A stretch of 64,000 nt of DNA from Paramoeba atlantica (GCA_977017575.1 CDRNVI010000023.1:62001-126000); one strand, 5' to 3'; counted from the first letter of the stretch, positions 9,368 through 19,659 are shown. Numbers and translations: made by a program. The notes: a model not told the origin generated them from the sequence alone.

Positions 9368-10695
9368 ACCCCCCCACAGCCAAAAGTCACCCCCCCCCCA
9401 ACTTTTCAGCCCAGTGTCCGTTTGAACTGATTTTTGTTGCATTTTGCAGATCTCAACACAAAGGCTTTGCGCGCTAAAAACCGGAATCAAAAAAATCATT
9501 CATGATATTGTATATTTAACATTTACCATTTTTTCACTTTTTCGCCTTTCAATCTTATACACGCTTTGAGGCGAGCATCGAAACTCAAAACAGTTTTATC
9601 AGTCATTTTTTGTGGCAAACGAGACCACGCATTGCGTATGCATCGGATGAGTGAGGATTTGTCTGATGGGGTCTTCTCGTCCACTACCTCTTGGACCATA
9701 GACCAGACGTTTTCTATGGGGGAAGGTCTGGTGAATTGGGGGGGCAATTTTTTAATAGATCTTTCATTCTATTCGTAATATACTCCTTAGAGGCGCGTGC
9801 GGTGTGTGCCGTGACCCCGTCTTGCTGAAAAATACACTTCCGTGGGAAAGATACCTTTTTTAACGTTTTAATGTAGGACATGCTCGTGATAGACGAGTCA
9901 GAGCCCAGAAAAACTAAGTATCTCCACCCTACTCCTATAGCACCCCAAACTTGACATCTAGGCGCCCAGCGTACTTTTTGACGTGGAGCGGCTCTTTCAC
10001 CGGGTGCTACCCACATATTCTTTCGGCCATCATTAGTATCAAAGATTTTTTCGTCTGTAAAGACGACGCGAGATGTATCCATATTGTATTTCTTTGAAAA
10101 GGCTACTCTTTTTCTTTTTTGTAACTTTGTGAGTCCTTGGCACACGGGCCTAGCATTATGGTTATACCCCATGATTGAAAGATCATGAAGCACCGTGCTT
10201 TGAGACACTTTAGTACCTCCCCCACTTAGTTTAGCCTTTATTCGCCTAGCCGAGTTAATTTTTGGCACACCGGCGGGATCGAGAGGGGCAATAATTTTCT
10301 TTATTCTATTTCTTCGAGATTCAATACATTGTTTTCGTTCAGGGCTCAAAGTGTATTCTGGGGTCAAGTTTTTTTCGCTAAGGTATTTTCTTACAATCTT
10401 TACTGAGAGGTTAAAATCACGAGACAATTGCTTTTTTGATACACCTTGACCGTATCTCATCCTCAATAGAACTTTTCCACTGTTTGTAAGTCCCCCTTTC
10501 GGCAACCGATATGCGGATTTAGGCATTTTTGGGAAAAAGTTAAAAAAAAAAATTTTTTTTGAAGTTTTTAAAATGAGCTGAAAACAGCGGGAACGTGGAG
10601 ATCTCAAAATTTTGAACGACAAAGCGGTGTCGTAACCCCCTTTACCCCCCCTGTACAAAAAAAAGAGGGGGGTGACTTATTCGCTGTGGGGGGTT
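9368..10695 (-). mobile_element. Tc1/mariner-type DNA transposon
   Basis: About 1.33 kb bounded by inverted ends: left ACCCCCCCACAGCC, right the complement of AACCCCCCACAGCG, each followed by AAGTCACCCCCC after a few bases. Both sides are flanked by TA, the usual target duplication of this superfamily. The single transposase gene runs on the minus strand. Confidence 0.85.
9523..10526 (-). pseudogene. Tc1/mariner transposase, one frameshift
   Basis: Reads from MPKSAYRLPKGG (start 10526) with a helix-turn-helix N-terminus, then VFTDEKIF (first Asp), IFQQDGVTAHTA (second Asp) and NSPDLPP. At about 9712-9716 a run of C residues has lost one base, so the frame ends in a stop; the next frame continues with IENVWSMVQEVVDE, giving the third acidic residue (E) and the usual C-terminal helix, to 9523. 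About 335 codons in total. With only one visible break the copy is relatively young. Confidence 0.88.
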
Positions 10696-10867
10696 TATTA
10701 TACAACCTTCTGTGTCACCAACCTATGTTTTCTTAGCCACTCTCTGCATTTCGATTCGCTCTAGACAGGAGTTTTTCTCGAAGTAAGATTTCTTCGGCAA
10801 ACGAAACATCCTTTACAGGGAATGTGTTAAGTTGAGAGAGTTCTGAATGTGAAAAATGGAGAAAAGT

Positions 10868-11530
10868 ACCGAATAATACGTTGCTTAATAATACTTTGCT
10901 TTTAGAAAGTACCGAATAATACGTGTATGTCAACTCTCGTTGTCCACTCTCGTTGGTATTTCATTTGAAAAAAGTAAAATATACAATAGGTAGAGTAGCA
11001 ATGCTCGTTTTTTATGATGACAACAAGACACTGGAGTCTCTGATTACATTCTGATTGAATAGCCTTCTTTCCCCGACTGAACTTTTTTTTTTGAAAATTG
11101 GAAAACGTACTTTCCATAAATGTTTTTGACTTGCTTTTAGAAAGTATCGAATAATACGTGTACGTCGACTCTCGTTGGAATTTCATTTGAAAAAAGTAAA
11201 ATATGCAATAGGTAGAGTAGCAATGCTCGTTTATTATGATGACAACAAGACACTGGAGTCTCTGATTACATTCTGATTGAATAGCCTTCTTTCCCCGACT
11301 GAACTCTTTTTTTTGAAAATTGGAAAACGTACTTTCCATAAATGTTTATGATTTACTTTTAGAAACTATTGAATAATACGTGTACGTCGACTCTCGTTGG
11401 AATTTGTTTTGAAAAAAGTAAAGCATGCAATGCTAGCAAAGCTCATTTTTTATGATGATAACAAGATACTGGAGTCTCTGATTACATTCTGATTGAATAG
11501 CCTTCTTTCCCCGACTGATTTTCTTTTGAA
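10868..11530. repeat. Direct tandem array, unit 222-235 bp, about three copies
   Basis: Each unit starts near GAATAATACGTGTACGTC (10913, 11148, 11371) and contains CTCTCGTTGG, GATGACAACAAGACACTGG and TTCCCCGACTGA. The first unit is preceded by a partial copy and the third is shorter. The array ends ~200 bp before the beta-adaptin gene. No coding content. Confidence 0.85.
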
Positions 11531-11697
11531 AATGTATGCGAACAGTTAGTGGGAAAATCTGGATGGTAGGATCTACAGTATGCAGGTAGCGCTACGACTA
11601 TAAAGCGTAGGGTGCATTCAGTGCCGTTAATCATGCATTCGTAGAAAATAAAATTTTCTACGTTCATGTAATTCTAGAAAAGAAAAGAATGAACATA

Positions 11698-11720
11698 GCT
11701 TTTTCATTCCATTTTTTTAG
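11698..11720 (+). promoter_or_regulatory. Probable trans-splice acceptor of the beta-adaptin gene
   Basis: A pyrimidine tract (TTTTTCATTCCATTTTTTT) followed at once by AG, 15 bases before the ATG. This is the arrangement expected for spliced-leader addition in kinetoplastids. The use of this site is inferred. Confidence 0.55.
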
Positions 11721-11735
11721 ACTATTTATGAATCT

Positions 11736-13817
11736 ATGAGTACCAAGGTGTTAACCCGTCTGCGTGAGGAAGCTACTGAAATTAAGCATGACCTTGCTTG
11801 TGGTGATGTTTCTCGTCAGCGGCACGCCGTGCAACGTTTGATTCATCAAATTTCTTTCTCATTCGAAAGCAGTGCCTTCTTGCATCTTCAGGACACTGTG
11901 CGATTAATATCCCGTGCTCCAGCTGACCTACGTAGCCAAATTTACTTGTATCTTGAGATTAGTGCACCGCACGATCCGGAAAAACTACGAGCCTTGGCAC
12001 CTACCCTCTGCCGGGAGCTAGGTCAAGATAATCCCATACTCAGGGCCCAACTGTGGAGAATTTTAGGTATACTTGCGCATCAGTCACTTGTAGATGTCTT
12101 AAACAGCTACATTGTGCATTGTCTACGCAGTGAAACCAATACGCATGTCCTTCGTTCCGCACTTCTAGCATGCTCACGATTTACCGCGGTCGCCTTAACC
12201 GAAGTTACGCAACGTGCATGGGTGTCAAAAATTCGAGACCTTCTTCTCAGTGCGAAGCAACCTTCTGTAATAGCAGCAGCAGCGTACGTCCTATTTTCTG
12301 TGTGGCAACAGAAAGAGAACACCAAAGATGTGAGTTATGAAGGATGTACAGAAGAAGAGTGTCAAATTTTAATTGAGGCCTTGGACCACTGTGATTCATG
12401 GGACCAGTGCTCAATTCTTGGCTATCTTCAATCACTCGAAATTGACGCTGTTAGTTCTGAGTTGCTATTAGAAAAAGCATGTACACGCTTACATCATTCC
12501 AACGGAGGCGTTGTAATGGCCGCTGTGCGACTAGCTATTCATGCACTGTTATCTCGATCTACTACTAATGATATCAAAAGGAGTACATATACCGCTCGAC
12601 TTGTGGATGCATTTTTAGCTATGGCGCTTCTGAGTTACGAAGATGACACTAAATTCGCAGCATTGCATTTTTTAGGCTTGTTGTCGCGTTATCTTCACAA
12701 TCACAGCTTGTCATCCAACGATCTACAAGCTTTGTTACCGAAAAGTCAAGATACTCCGTCTGTTCAAATTGAGAAGCTATCTCTCCTAGTTAGATTTTCT
12801 CGTCCAGACGACGTACTTCCAATATTGAACCCAATTCTAAGGTGGAGTCACTCACCAGAACAAAGTGTGGCAATTCACGCCATATATTCGTACGCGTGGG
12901 TAGGACTTCGTTGGGAAGGTCTTCGTTCGACAGTGTTTCAAGGACTCATTGCTTCTCTGGAACACTCAGCCGAGAATGGTGTAGTTTTAGAAACCGTCTT
13001 ACATGCGCTTGTCGATCACTTGCGTCGTTACCCTAGCCTATATGTAAAATCTGTCGCGTCAGTTTGCTCCAAAGTTGCGGAATCCATAGCTTCTAGTGGA
13101 ACAGTGGGTCGGATTTCATTCTTATGGCTCATCGGTAGCTTTGCCAAAGCCTTTGGGGAATCTGCATTTTGCAATATTGAACTAGTTGCGGAGCACTGTG
13201 AACCTTTATGCGTTGAAGAACAGCTTGCCCTGCTCACAGCGACTTCTAAATTATACGTTTCTGCTCCTTCGACTCAAATACAAGATTATCTTTATAGCTT
13301 ACTCCAATTACATGCGGATAATGACAACATTGAACTACGCGAAAGAGCTCTATTTTACTGGCGCCTTCTTACAGTGGAAGACACCAGCGTACGCTCTTCC
13401 TTATTTTTGCAGAACGGTATCTCAACAGACCCACCTCGGGCGTCCGACTCTGAAATTCAAGTACTCGAGAAGAATCTTTTTAGTTTCGGAGACAATAGCT
13501 GTATTTTGGGATGCAAAATCTCTTGTTGCAGGGAAAAACGGTCTGACCTATCTTTACGCTCATCGGACCGTAAGATCGGCTTTTGTTCCGTACTTTATCC
13601 ACGTCAAACAGCACTGAAACAACCCCTTCTTCACAGCAGCGATATAGAGCAACTTAAAGCGTATTATCAGAAAAGAGTAAAGGTGCAAACTGCAGTCCCA
13701 GCTATTGAAAACGGAAACTTTGGCAACACATCATCATTGGAGAACGAGCAGCAGCTTGAGATGACATCAACGAAAATAGACAAAAACATCATTGACCTAG
13801 ACTCCTTATTATTATGA
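11736..13817 (+). CDS. Beta-type large adaptin subunit of an AP clathrin adaptor complex
   Basis: 693 residues. The whole protein is an armadillo-like helical trunk: ADLRSQIYLYLEI, DNPILRAQLWRILG, then SWDQCSILGYLQSL and LHHSNGGVVMAAVRLA, which are hallmark beta-adaptin segments, and later RALFYWRLL, the usual motif near the trunk end. Adaptor complexes select cargo and recruit coat on trans-Golgi, endosomes or plasma membrane. The protein lacks an obvious appendage domain, and at 693 residues is closer to beta-4 (~740) than beta-1/2 (~940). It ends in IIDLDSLLL, which resembles a clathrin-box motif; if functional, clathrin binding would sit at the extreme C-terminus. Which AP complex it serves cannot be settled from the sequence alone. 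Confidence 0.88.
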   Translation: MSTKVLTRLREEATEIKHDLACGDVSRQRHAVQRLIHQISFSFESSAFLHLQDTVRLISRAPADLRSQIYLYLEISAPHDPEKLRALAPTLCRELGQDNPILRAQLWRILGILAHQSLVDVLNSYIVHCLRSETNTHVLRSALLACSRFTAVALTEVTQRAWVSKIRDLLLSAKQPSVIAAAAYVLFSVWQQKENTKDVSYEGCTEEECQILIEALDHCDSWDQCSILGYLQSLEIDAVSSELLLEKACTRLHHSNGGVVMAAVRLAIHALLSRSTTNDIKRSTYTARLVDAFLAMALLSYEDDTKFAALHFLGLLSRYLHNHSLSSNDLQALLPKSQDTPSVQIEKLSLLVRFSRPDDVLPILNPILRWSHSPEQSVAIHAIYSYAWVGLRWEGLRSTVFQGLIASLEHSAENGVVLETVLHALVDHLRRYPSLYVKSVASVCSKVAESIASSGTVGRISFLWLIGSFAKAFGESAFCNIELVAEHCEPLCVEEQLALLTATSKLYVSAPSTQIQDYLYSLLQLHADNDNIELRERALFYWRLLTVEDTSVRSSLFLQNGISTDPPRASDSEIQVLEKNLFSFGDNSCILGCKISCCREKRSDLSLRSSDRKIGFCSVLYPRQTALKQPLLHSSDIEQLKAYYQKRVKVQTAVPAIENGNFGNTSSLENEQQLEMTSTKIDKNIIDLDSLLL

Positions 13818-14169
13818 GAACAGTGACTACGGTTACTTTCGTATCATAAAGCGCATGTACATTTCCTTATAAACGTATTTCCTTACAAATTGCATTGTAT
13901 GCTACGGTCTTTTCTTATCGTTCGTTCAATAGAAAAACAACGCAAAACTCATGAGAATATAGGTTACAAGCAAATTTGTTGAAGCTGCGAGCAGTCTGTT
14001 TACAAGGAGTCGACTATCTACGTGTTCCGTAATTTTTCTCCATGTTTTTATCTCTCGATTATATTCACGTAGAATAAATTGTGGAGTAAATGTAGAATAA
14101 ATTATGAAATATAAATTAGAAAGCTAGAGAACTCTAAATAAAGTTAACTTAATAAATTACAGTATTACG
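13818..14169. other. Intergenic spacer
   Basis: AT-rich, 350 bp, with AGAATAAATT repeats near 14075-14100; no gene. Confidence 0.45.
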
Positions 14170-16635
14170 ATGCTTTGCGTTTGTCGGCTTCACCACAACT
14201 TGAGCACAAAGCTCTACGGACATCGCCTAAGAACAAAGGTAAAGGGATGGGTTCCGCGTCTTTCTAAGACCACATCCAAGCAGCGCAATCTTGTTGAGTC
14301 GTCTCCTACTACCCAAGCATCAGAATCCTTCACAGAGAACGGTACAAATAATACCCCTTCCAGCAGTCGTTCCCTCTGCAATCAAGAGAAACGTGACCTT
14401 CACATCGCCGAAATCGCGGACGCCACTTTTCGCAAAGGGGTGCGCCACGTAGGCGTCAGCCGCAATATTACATACCTTCCCGAGGGAAACCCCGCGGTTC
14501 CGGAAGTCGTGTTATGCGGCAGCGTCCCCAGCGGAAAGAACAACCTCCTTCGAGCGCTTTTTAAAAAAGGCAGCGCCGCTGCGAACCGTGCCCGACGTCC
14601 ACTGTTTTGTTACGCCATGAACACGTTTTTGGTCGGGGAGAGTTTCTACATCGTCGACACTCCCGCCTATGGGGGTCGCTGGGTGAGCTGGAGCACTGTC
14701 CTAGAACATGCGTGTTTGATTTACAACTTCATTCGTTTTCGCCCCAATGTGCGACAAATTTATTACTGTGTCACCCCGACGGGGAACAACCGACTGGCGG
14801 TACGCGACATGGACATGCTGCAGTTTATGCAACGTGATCTCCCGGTGGGAAGTTTCACCGTGCTGCTGACAGGGTGCGAAAAATATGGCGCCGATCCCAT
14901 GGAGATAACTTTGCAGCTACGGGCAAAAGGAGTGGAAGTTCCAGTCATTGCATGCGGTACCAAGACGTTAGGAGGGATGGATACACTGCGGTTCGATATG
15001 GTGAACCACTGCGTGCGTACGATTCCCACCTCCATGCTTTCGGCTCGGGAATTCCGTCGACTTTCTCGGCGTATGTTAAGCGCGAAAGAGTTGGCAGCGC
15101 TTCCGCAGATGAAGGAACGACCGAGGCTCCCCCCGCCACTCAGTACCGCACATGAAAGGGCGTGGCAATGGGATTGGTTCGTTCAAAGGAACAAAGATTT
15201 TCTTTTGAACGCGTCTTCTGTGATCGATGAAATGAACCCTCAGTTAGTCTCGAGCACTACAATGGGCACACGGCTTGACGAAGAAACAAGCCACGTCGTA
15301 ACTGACCCAGCACGTGAATCACTTCCTCACCCCGTAACCAACGAAAGGAACACAACTCCTGTTGCGCAGGAATTATCCTCCCACGACACTCTCCTCCCCC
15401 ATATCCTCACCCCCACAGATACAACTCTCTCACAAGCACCTTCCAAAACACATGTACCCGGGACCACTGCACCCCCTACCCCTACCCCCGTCACCCCTAC
15501 CCCCTCTTGCACCACCACTCCCTCTACCCCAACTTCCCTTACCTCTACCCCTACCACCCTTATCCCTACTCTCCCTCCCTCTACCCCCACCATCCCCACC
15601 TCTACGACGCTTACCACTCCCTCTACCACCCCTACGACTATCACCCCTACCTCCACGACTCTTATCCCTACAACTCCCTCTACCCCAACTTCCCTTACCT
15701 CTACCCCTCCCTCTACCCCTACTACTCCCTCTACCCCTACGACTCTTATCCCTACCTCTCCCTCTACCCCTACCTCTCCCTCTACCCCTACGACTCTTAT
15801 CCCTACTTCCCTTACCCCAACAACCCCCACTCCCCCTACGACGCTCATCCCTCCTCCCCACACCGCTACCCCCCCCACGACGCCTGCCCCCACACGCACC
15901 TCCCGCACGCCCCCCTTCACCCCCCTCGCCCGTGCCCTCCGCAAGCTCACCTCCCTCCCCTACCTCACCACCCTCCACGCCCTCGCCCCCCACCGCAACC
16001 CCCTCACCGCCTACCCCCCCCACCTCCAACCCACCCCCTCCCCCCGGCGCAACCTCACGCGCTGCCCCGGCGACCCCACCAACCCCTACCTCACCCACCC
16101 CCAGGTCGTCGCGGCCCGCGCCGACCTCGTGTGGAGGGCCGTGCCAGGGGACAACGCGGTGCGGCGCCTCCAGGGGGGCTACGTCGTGGAGGGCGGCAGG
16201 AGGGGGAGGTACGGGGGACACGAGGAGGGGGGAGGGGGGGAAGGAAGGAACCGGGTGGGGCAGGGGGGGAGGAACAGCAGGGTGGGGGGATGGAAGAGGT
16301 ACACGTTGCCGTATTTTCCCGAGATTGTGGCGGTGTCGTTGCGACCGAGTGCGGTGGCGACGGAGGCGGTGGGGCATATGGAGACGAATTTGGGCGCGGG
16401 GAGGGGGAGGAGGGGAGGGGCGAAGACCCCGACACGGGCGTTAAGGCTCACTGCGGCGATGGTGAGTGGTTTTGTGGATGTACATGGGCGGTCGTTGAAA
16501 GAGCCGTATTTGCAGCATCCAGCGGTGCAGGAAAGCTTGCGGAGGGAGTTGTCTCGGGAAGGGGGGCTGCTTCCTTGTGGCGAGTCCGCAAACGAAGAGG
16601 GAAAACAAAACTGGAATGCCATTTTGGAAGATTAG
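14170..16635 (+). CDS. Divergent EngB/YihA-type GTPase, probably mitochondrial, with Pro/Thr-rich insert
   Basis: 821 residues. The first ~30 residues are basic and hydroxylated without acids (HNLSTKLYGHRLRTKVKGW), like a mitochondrial presequence. Residues ~112-290 match the EngB fold: a P-loop-like GSVPSGKNN (117-125), DTPAYG (163-168, for DxPGYG), LTGCEK (233-238, in place of the TKxD specificity loop) and a G5-like ACGTKTLGGMDTLR. The P-loop has Asn where Ser/Thr should bind magnesium and the TKxD Asp is absent, so GTP hydrolysis may be lost. Residues ~420-600 are nearly all Thr, Pro and Ser, encoded by a C-rich tandem repeat. The C-terminus carries two similar segments (PYLTHPQVVAARADL and PYLQHPAVQESLRREL) separated by a Gly/Arg-rich stretch. 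EngB proteins act in large-subunit ribosome assembly, and degenerate forms work in kinetoplastid mitoribosome assembly; that role is inferred here. Confidence 0.72.
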   Translation: MLCVCRLHHNLSTKLYGHRLRTKVKGWVPRLSKTTSKQRNLVESSPTTQASESFTENGTNNTPSSSRSLCNQEKRDLHIAEIADATFRKGVRHVGVSRNITYLPEGNPAVPEVVLCGSVPSGKNNLLRALFKKGSAAANRARRPLFCYAMNTFLVGESFYIVDTPAYGGRWVSWSTVLEHACLIYNFIRFRPNVRQIYYCVTPTGNNRLAVRDMDMLQFMQRDLPVGSFTVLLTGCEKYGADPMEITLQLRAKGVEVPVIACGTKTLGGMDTLRFDMVNHCVRTIPTSMLSAREFRRLSRRMLSAKELAALPQMKERPRLPPPLSTAHERAWQWDWFVQRNKDFLLNASSVIDEMNPQLVSSTTMGTRLDEETSHVVTDPARESLPHPVTNERNTTPVAQELSSHDTLLPHILTPTDTTLSQAPSKTHVPGTTAPPTPTPVTPTPSCTTTPSTPTSLTSTPTTLIPTLPPSTPTIPTSTTLTTPSTTPTTITPTSTTLIPTTPSTPTSLTSTPPSTPTTPSTPTTLIPTSPSTPTSPSTPTTLIPTSLTPTTPTPPTTLIPPPHTATPPTTPAPTRTSRTPPFTPLARALRKLTSLPYLTTLHALAPHRNPLTAYPPHLQPTPSPRRNLTRCPGDPTNPYLTHPQVVAARADLVWRAVPGDNAVRRLQGGYVVEGGRRGRYGGHEEGGGGEGRNRVGQGGRNSRVGGWKRYTLPYFPEIVAVSLRPSAVATEAVGHMETNLGAGRGRRGGAKTPTRALRLTAAMVSGFVDVHGRSLKEPYLQHPAVQESLRRELSREGGLLPCGESANEEGKQNWNAILED
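15470..15850. repeat. C/T-rich coding minisatellite in the EngB-like gene
   Basis: Repeats of the CCCTCTACCCCTAC type, with longer units around CTACGACTCTTATCCCTAC. The + strand almost lacks G here. It encodes the TPTTLIPTSPSTP-like low-complexity segment, so copy number likely varies between alleles. Confidence 0.8.
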
Positions 16636-16700
16636 TTTTAGTCCGTGCAACGTGCATTGTGCATAGTGTATACAGCTGTTTATTGTAGTAGTGATTTATT

Positions 16701-16739
16701 TTGCATTCATTTTTCATTTTTTTCTTCTCTAACAAACAG
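16701..16739 (+). promoter_or_regulatory. Probable trans-splice acceptor before the second LRR gene
   Basis: A ~30-base pyrimidine-rich tract at 16701-16730 followed by AG at 16738-16739. It lies inside the longest open frame (ATG 16645), so the mature mRNA would begin after it and the first ATG would be 16801. This decides the start of the LRR gene. Confidence 0.55.
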
Positions 16740-16800
16740 AATCGAACCTATATCGGCACTACAATCCAGACATTGTTTCCTAAACCTCTTTCCATATTAC

Positions 16801-17658
16801 ATGACCCCTATCCTTCCTGTATTCACATACGAACCTACCCCTTCACACTCCCCAGGCAGTCGGCTCGGGAAGGCACGTCATACGATGCTCCCTCCAGAGA
16901 CCTCACTGCTGCTTTTCCTCCAGCACGTCCACGAGAATCTTCACCACAGCTGGAAGCCCTCCCAGAGAGCCTGCACGTGGCGGCACGTCGCCTGTGATGC
17001 GGACCAGCGTGTGGTGCGACTGATATGGCACTATTTAATGCTCCGGGGTAACCTCACGTGGCACCACCTACCCTCCACCGTGCGCTATCTCCATCTTACC
17101 GGGAATGAACTCCGAGGGGAGGTGGAGCTACGGTGCCTGGGGGAGGAAATGACCAACGCGTTTTTGAATTTGAACTCATTCGCCGGCTCCCTGGATCTAG
17201 GCTCGCTACCACCCAGTATGGAAAACTTTTTCGGTTCCCAGAATGAGTTTCAAGGGGAGCTCGACCTCACATCGCTTCCGGCAAAATTACAAAACCTTCA
17301 CCTCGGGAACAATCGGTTCCATGGCACCGTGGACTTGGAGCACCTCCCTCGGTTGCTGCGTAACCTCCATCTAGGGGATAACGCGCTCTCTGGGCGAATC
17401 TCCCTGTTACGACTGCCTCAAACCCTGCATGGACTCTATCTCCACGGGAACGATTTTGTCGGAGGGGTGGATGTCTCACGACTCCCTCCGTATTTACAGG
17501 AATTAGGACTTCAGCGGACGCGGTTGTTGCCGTTTCCCGAGTATGCGCGTTTAAAACCTGCGCAGCATATGAAAACGGGGCCCTATGAGGAGCCGAGGAT
17601 TTCGGTAGGCTTTGTTACGATACTTGCCGTAGTTGCCGTCTTGTGTCATTTGCTGTAG
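16801..17658 (+). CDS. Surface leucine-rich-repeat protein with C-terminal hydrophobic tail
   Basis: 285 residues from the ATG at 16801; the frame is open to 16645 but the pyrimidine tract and AG at 16701-16739 argue for the later start. A cap segment with ACTWRHVAC is followed by about seven repeats of ~23 residues (LPSTVRYLHLTGNELRGEVEL, LPAKLQNLHLGNNRFHGTVDL and so on). The last 19 residues (ISVGFVTILAVVAVLCHLL) are hydrophobic and could be a membrane anchor or a GPI-addition signal. No clear signal peptide follows the chosen start; the upstream 52 codons contain hydrophobic stretches, so the longer form remains possible. GC content is higher than in the other family members, like that of the neighbouring EngB-like gene. 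Confidence 0.8.
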   Translation: MTPILPVFTYEPTPSHSPGSRLGKARHTMLPPETSLLLFLQHVHENLHHSWKPSQRACTWRHVACDADQRVVRLIWHYLMLRGNLTWHHLPSTVRYLHLTGNELRGEVELRCLGEEMTNAFLNLNSFAGSLDLGSLPPSMENFFGSQNEFQGELDLTSLPAKLQNLHLGNNRFHGTVDLEHLPRLLRNLHLGDNALSGRISLLRLPQTLHGLYLHGNDFVGGVDVSRLPPYLQELGLQRTRLLPFPEYARLKPAQHMKTGPYEEPRISVGFVTILAVVAVLCHLL

Positions 17659-18280
17659 GGAGCATGGGGATGAGAATGAGCAGTTTTAGCAATTCGCATG
17701 TGAAACTCTAACGCCTCCTTCTTTGGTATCGTCATTTTTCGGTTTGACCTCTAGTGGTAGAAGGTTGTTCTTTCAATGCTTCTTACTGAGGAAACGCTGA
17801 TTCGTCGAAAATTTGGAGTATTCTGTGTTGTGTGTGATGCTCTGTAAAGGACGTGCGCACCGATTCGTTTCCTGAATTCGTTTCCTAAATCTACGATTGT
17901 CAATCATCAAAGATTCCGGGTCACCTGCGCTCAAATTGTACAAACAAAAAAGAACTGACCACTTCGACTACTTTTCAATTTAAAATCGTTCTGAGTACCA
18001 TAAAACAATAATTCCCGAAATTTGAAAGATTGGAGCCCATTCAAAATCACTAGAATATTCTTTAGAATTACATGTATGACAGCGCAGCAAGCTCACTGGG
18101 GGGTAAACTGGGATTTTAGTAGATCTGGGTGATTTTCATCAACTCCAAGTTCCTTCATTAAGACGAAATCCACACCCCTGAAAGCAGCTGGAGGAAAAAT
18201 CACTAACTACTTGATCTAAGCTCTTCTCAAGGAATAAAAGTAGCAATCACTACTTTTTAAATAGTAACTTTGGTAATTAC
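17659..18280. other. Spacer at the edge of the first large repeat region
   Basis: About 620 bp, AT-rich, with no gene, tandem array or terminal repeat that I can identify. Confidence 0.45.
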
Positions 18281-18549
18281 TATTGCGGTGGTTGTAAAAC
18301 TACCGCTCTACCCTCGATTATTGAAAAGAAAAATTAAAAGTGAACAATGAAAATATAAAGAGGAATACAGTAATAAGGAAAAAAATATAAAAGGGGGCTC
18401 CGGTGGTCCAAAATTGAAATAAAAATTGAAAAACAATGGGGGGTCTAGGGGGGGTATACCGCACGATCTTTTTTTGAAAAAATTATTTTTCGAAACAAAC
18501 TCGCAGAAGGGGTGGCCGGGGTCTTGGCGCGCATTTTCCACCCCCCACT
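18281..18549 (+). repeat. Left part of a family A repeat, split by the IS30-like element
   Basis: Begins GCGGTGGTTGTAAAACTACC and runs through the CTCCGGTGG block to CGCGCATTTTCCACCCCC, collinear with 62855-63160 of the complete copy. It resumes at 21067 beyond the inserted element. Confidence 0.8.
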
Positions 18550-18591
18550 CGCACCCTTATCTGTCATATAAGCCGCACCCTTATCTGTCAT
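18550..18591 (-). repeat. Two terminal repeats at the left end of the IS30-like element
   Basis: CGCACCCTTATCTGTCAT at 18550 and again at 18574, inverted relative to the eight copies at 20907-21066. Confidence 0.85.
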
Positions 18592-18796
18592 AAACCAATT
18601 AAAAAAAAGGCGACCCCTTAAAAAAAATTTCAAGGCCTAAAAAAGATTTCAACCCCTAAAAAAAAAATCGACCCCTAAAAAAAATTTCAACCCCTTCCAA
18701 AAATTTACAATTTTGCTACACAGTTAACATAAAAAATAGGTAACCTCAATTGTGCTTCCGGTGAGGCCCCGGAGTTGCGAGAGGCCTCCATACCCC

Positions 18797-18873
18797 ACAA
18801 CTACCACCTTCCCCCCTATTTAGCGGGGGTCGCGCGAGCGACCCCTGATAAATGGGGGGAAGGTGGTAGTTGT
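18797..18873. repeat. Perfect 20 bp stem hairpin
   Basis: ACAACTACCACCTTCCCCCC at 18797 pairs with GGGGGGAAGGTGGTAGTTGT ending at 18873; a second short stem (GGGGTCGC with GCGACCCC) fills the loop. Possibly the foldback end of a small element. Confidence 0.8.
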
Positions 18874-19507
18874 TTTGGGGAATATGAGAGGCCGAACGCA
18901 CGGAGGGGCCGGCCGGGCCAATGAGTCACGTCAAAGTGTGACGCTGAGTTCGTGGGAAGCAATTTGCGAAGCCCTAGGTGATGATCAGTTGTATTGGACG
19001 ACACCGAGACAAACCACAGAAATCCCGGATACGACAAGGTCTAGATATCATAAAGAGAGAAAAAACCGGAGCTGTGGACGCGAAAAAGAAGCCCAATTGA
19101 AAAAGTATGAATTTTTTGATACTAATTATTGAGATCAAACTTGCACGCCCAAGGGATCTCTTTTGGGAAATTTCATAAGGAAAGCACAAATGAATAAACA
19201 ATCGAGTTTTATATAATATTTCGCACAAAAGCTTTACTCCATTGTATCAAGATTGCGCACGATTTCCAAGGTGCTAACAATCGCTTCTTCACCAGCAGAT
19301 GAAACTGCTTCATGAGAATTCTCAGAGTCGGGAGAGTCATACAAGAGCGGAGGGCGACACTTTAAAATCTCTTTGTGGAGGCTCAGTGGGGATGTTCGAT
19401 GTTCATGCGCTCGTTGGCGCAGAGATACAGCCCTTGATGCGACAACCGATATCATCGGCACAATCCGTAATGACGGATGTCGCACCAAGGGGATTAGCAC
19501 GGACTCT

Positions 19508-19659
19508 GTCGGTAGAGGGGGTCCAGGCAACTCGCCCTCTCTTTACGCAGCCGGAGGGGCACACTGCAACCGACTCGGTCCCAGTCGGTAGAGGTGGTCC
19601 AGGCAACTCACCACCTCTTTACGCAGCCGGAGGGGCGCACTGCAACCGACCGCTGCCTC
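19508..19659. repeat. Two direct 76 bp repeats
   Basis: Units start with GTCGGTAGAGG at 19508 and 19584 and share GTCCAGGCAACTC, CTCTTTACGCAGCCGGAGGG and CACTGCAACCGAC. Tandem repeats of this kind occur in LINE 5' leaders, which fits the surrounding fragment. Confidence 0.8.

Noticed and set aside
15430-16688. Several long alternative frames (300-390 codons) over the EngB-like gene
   Set aside because: They arise because the C/T-rich and G-rich repeats lack stops in all frames; the GTPase motifs and protein-like start are only in the chosen frame.
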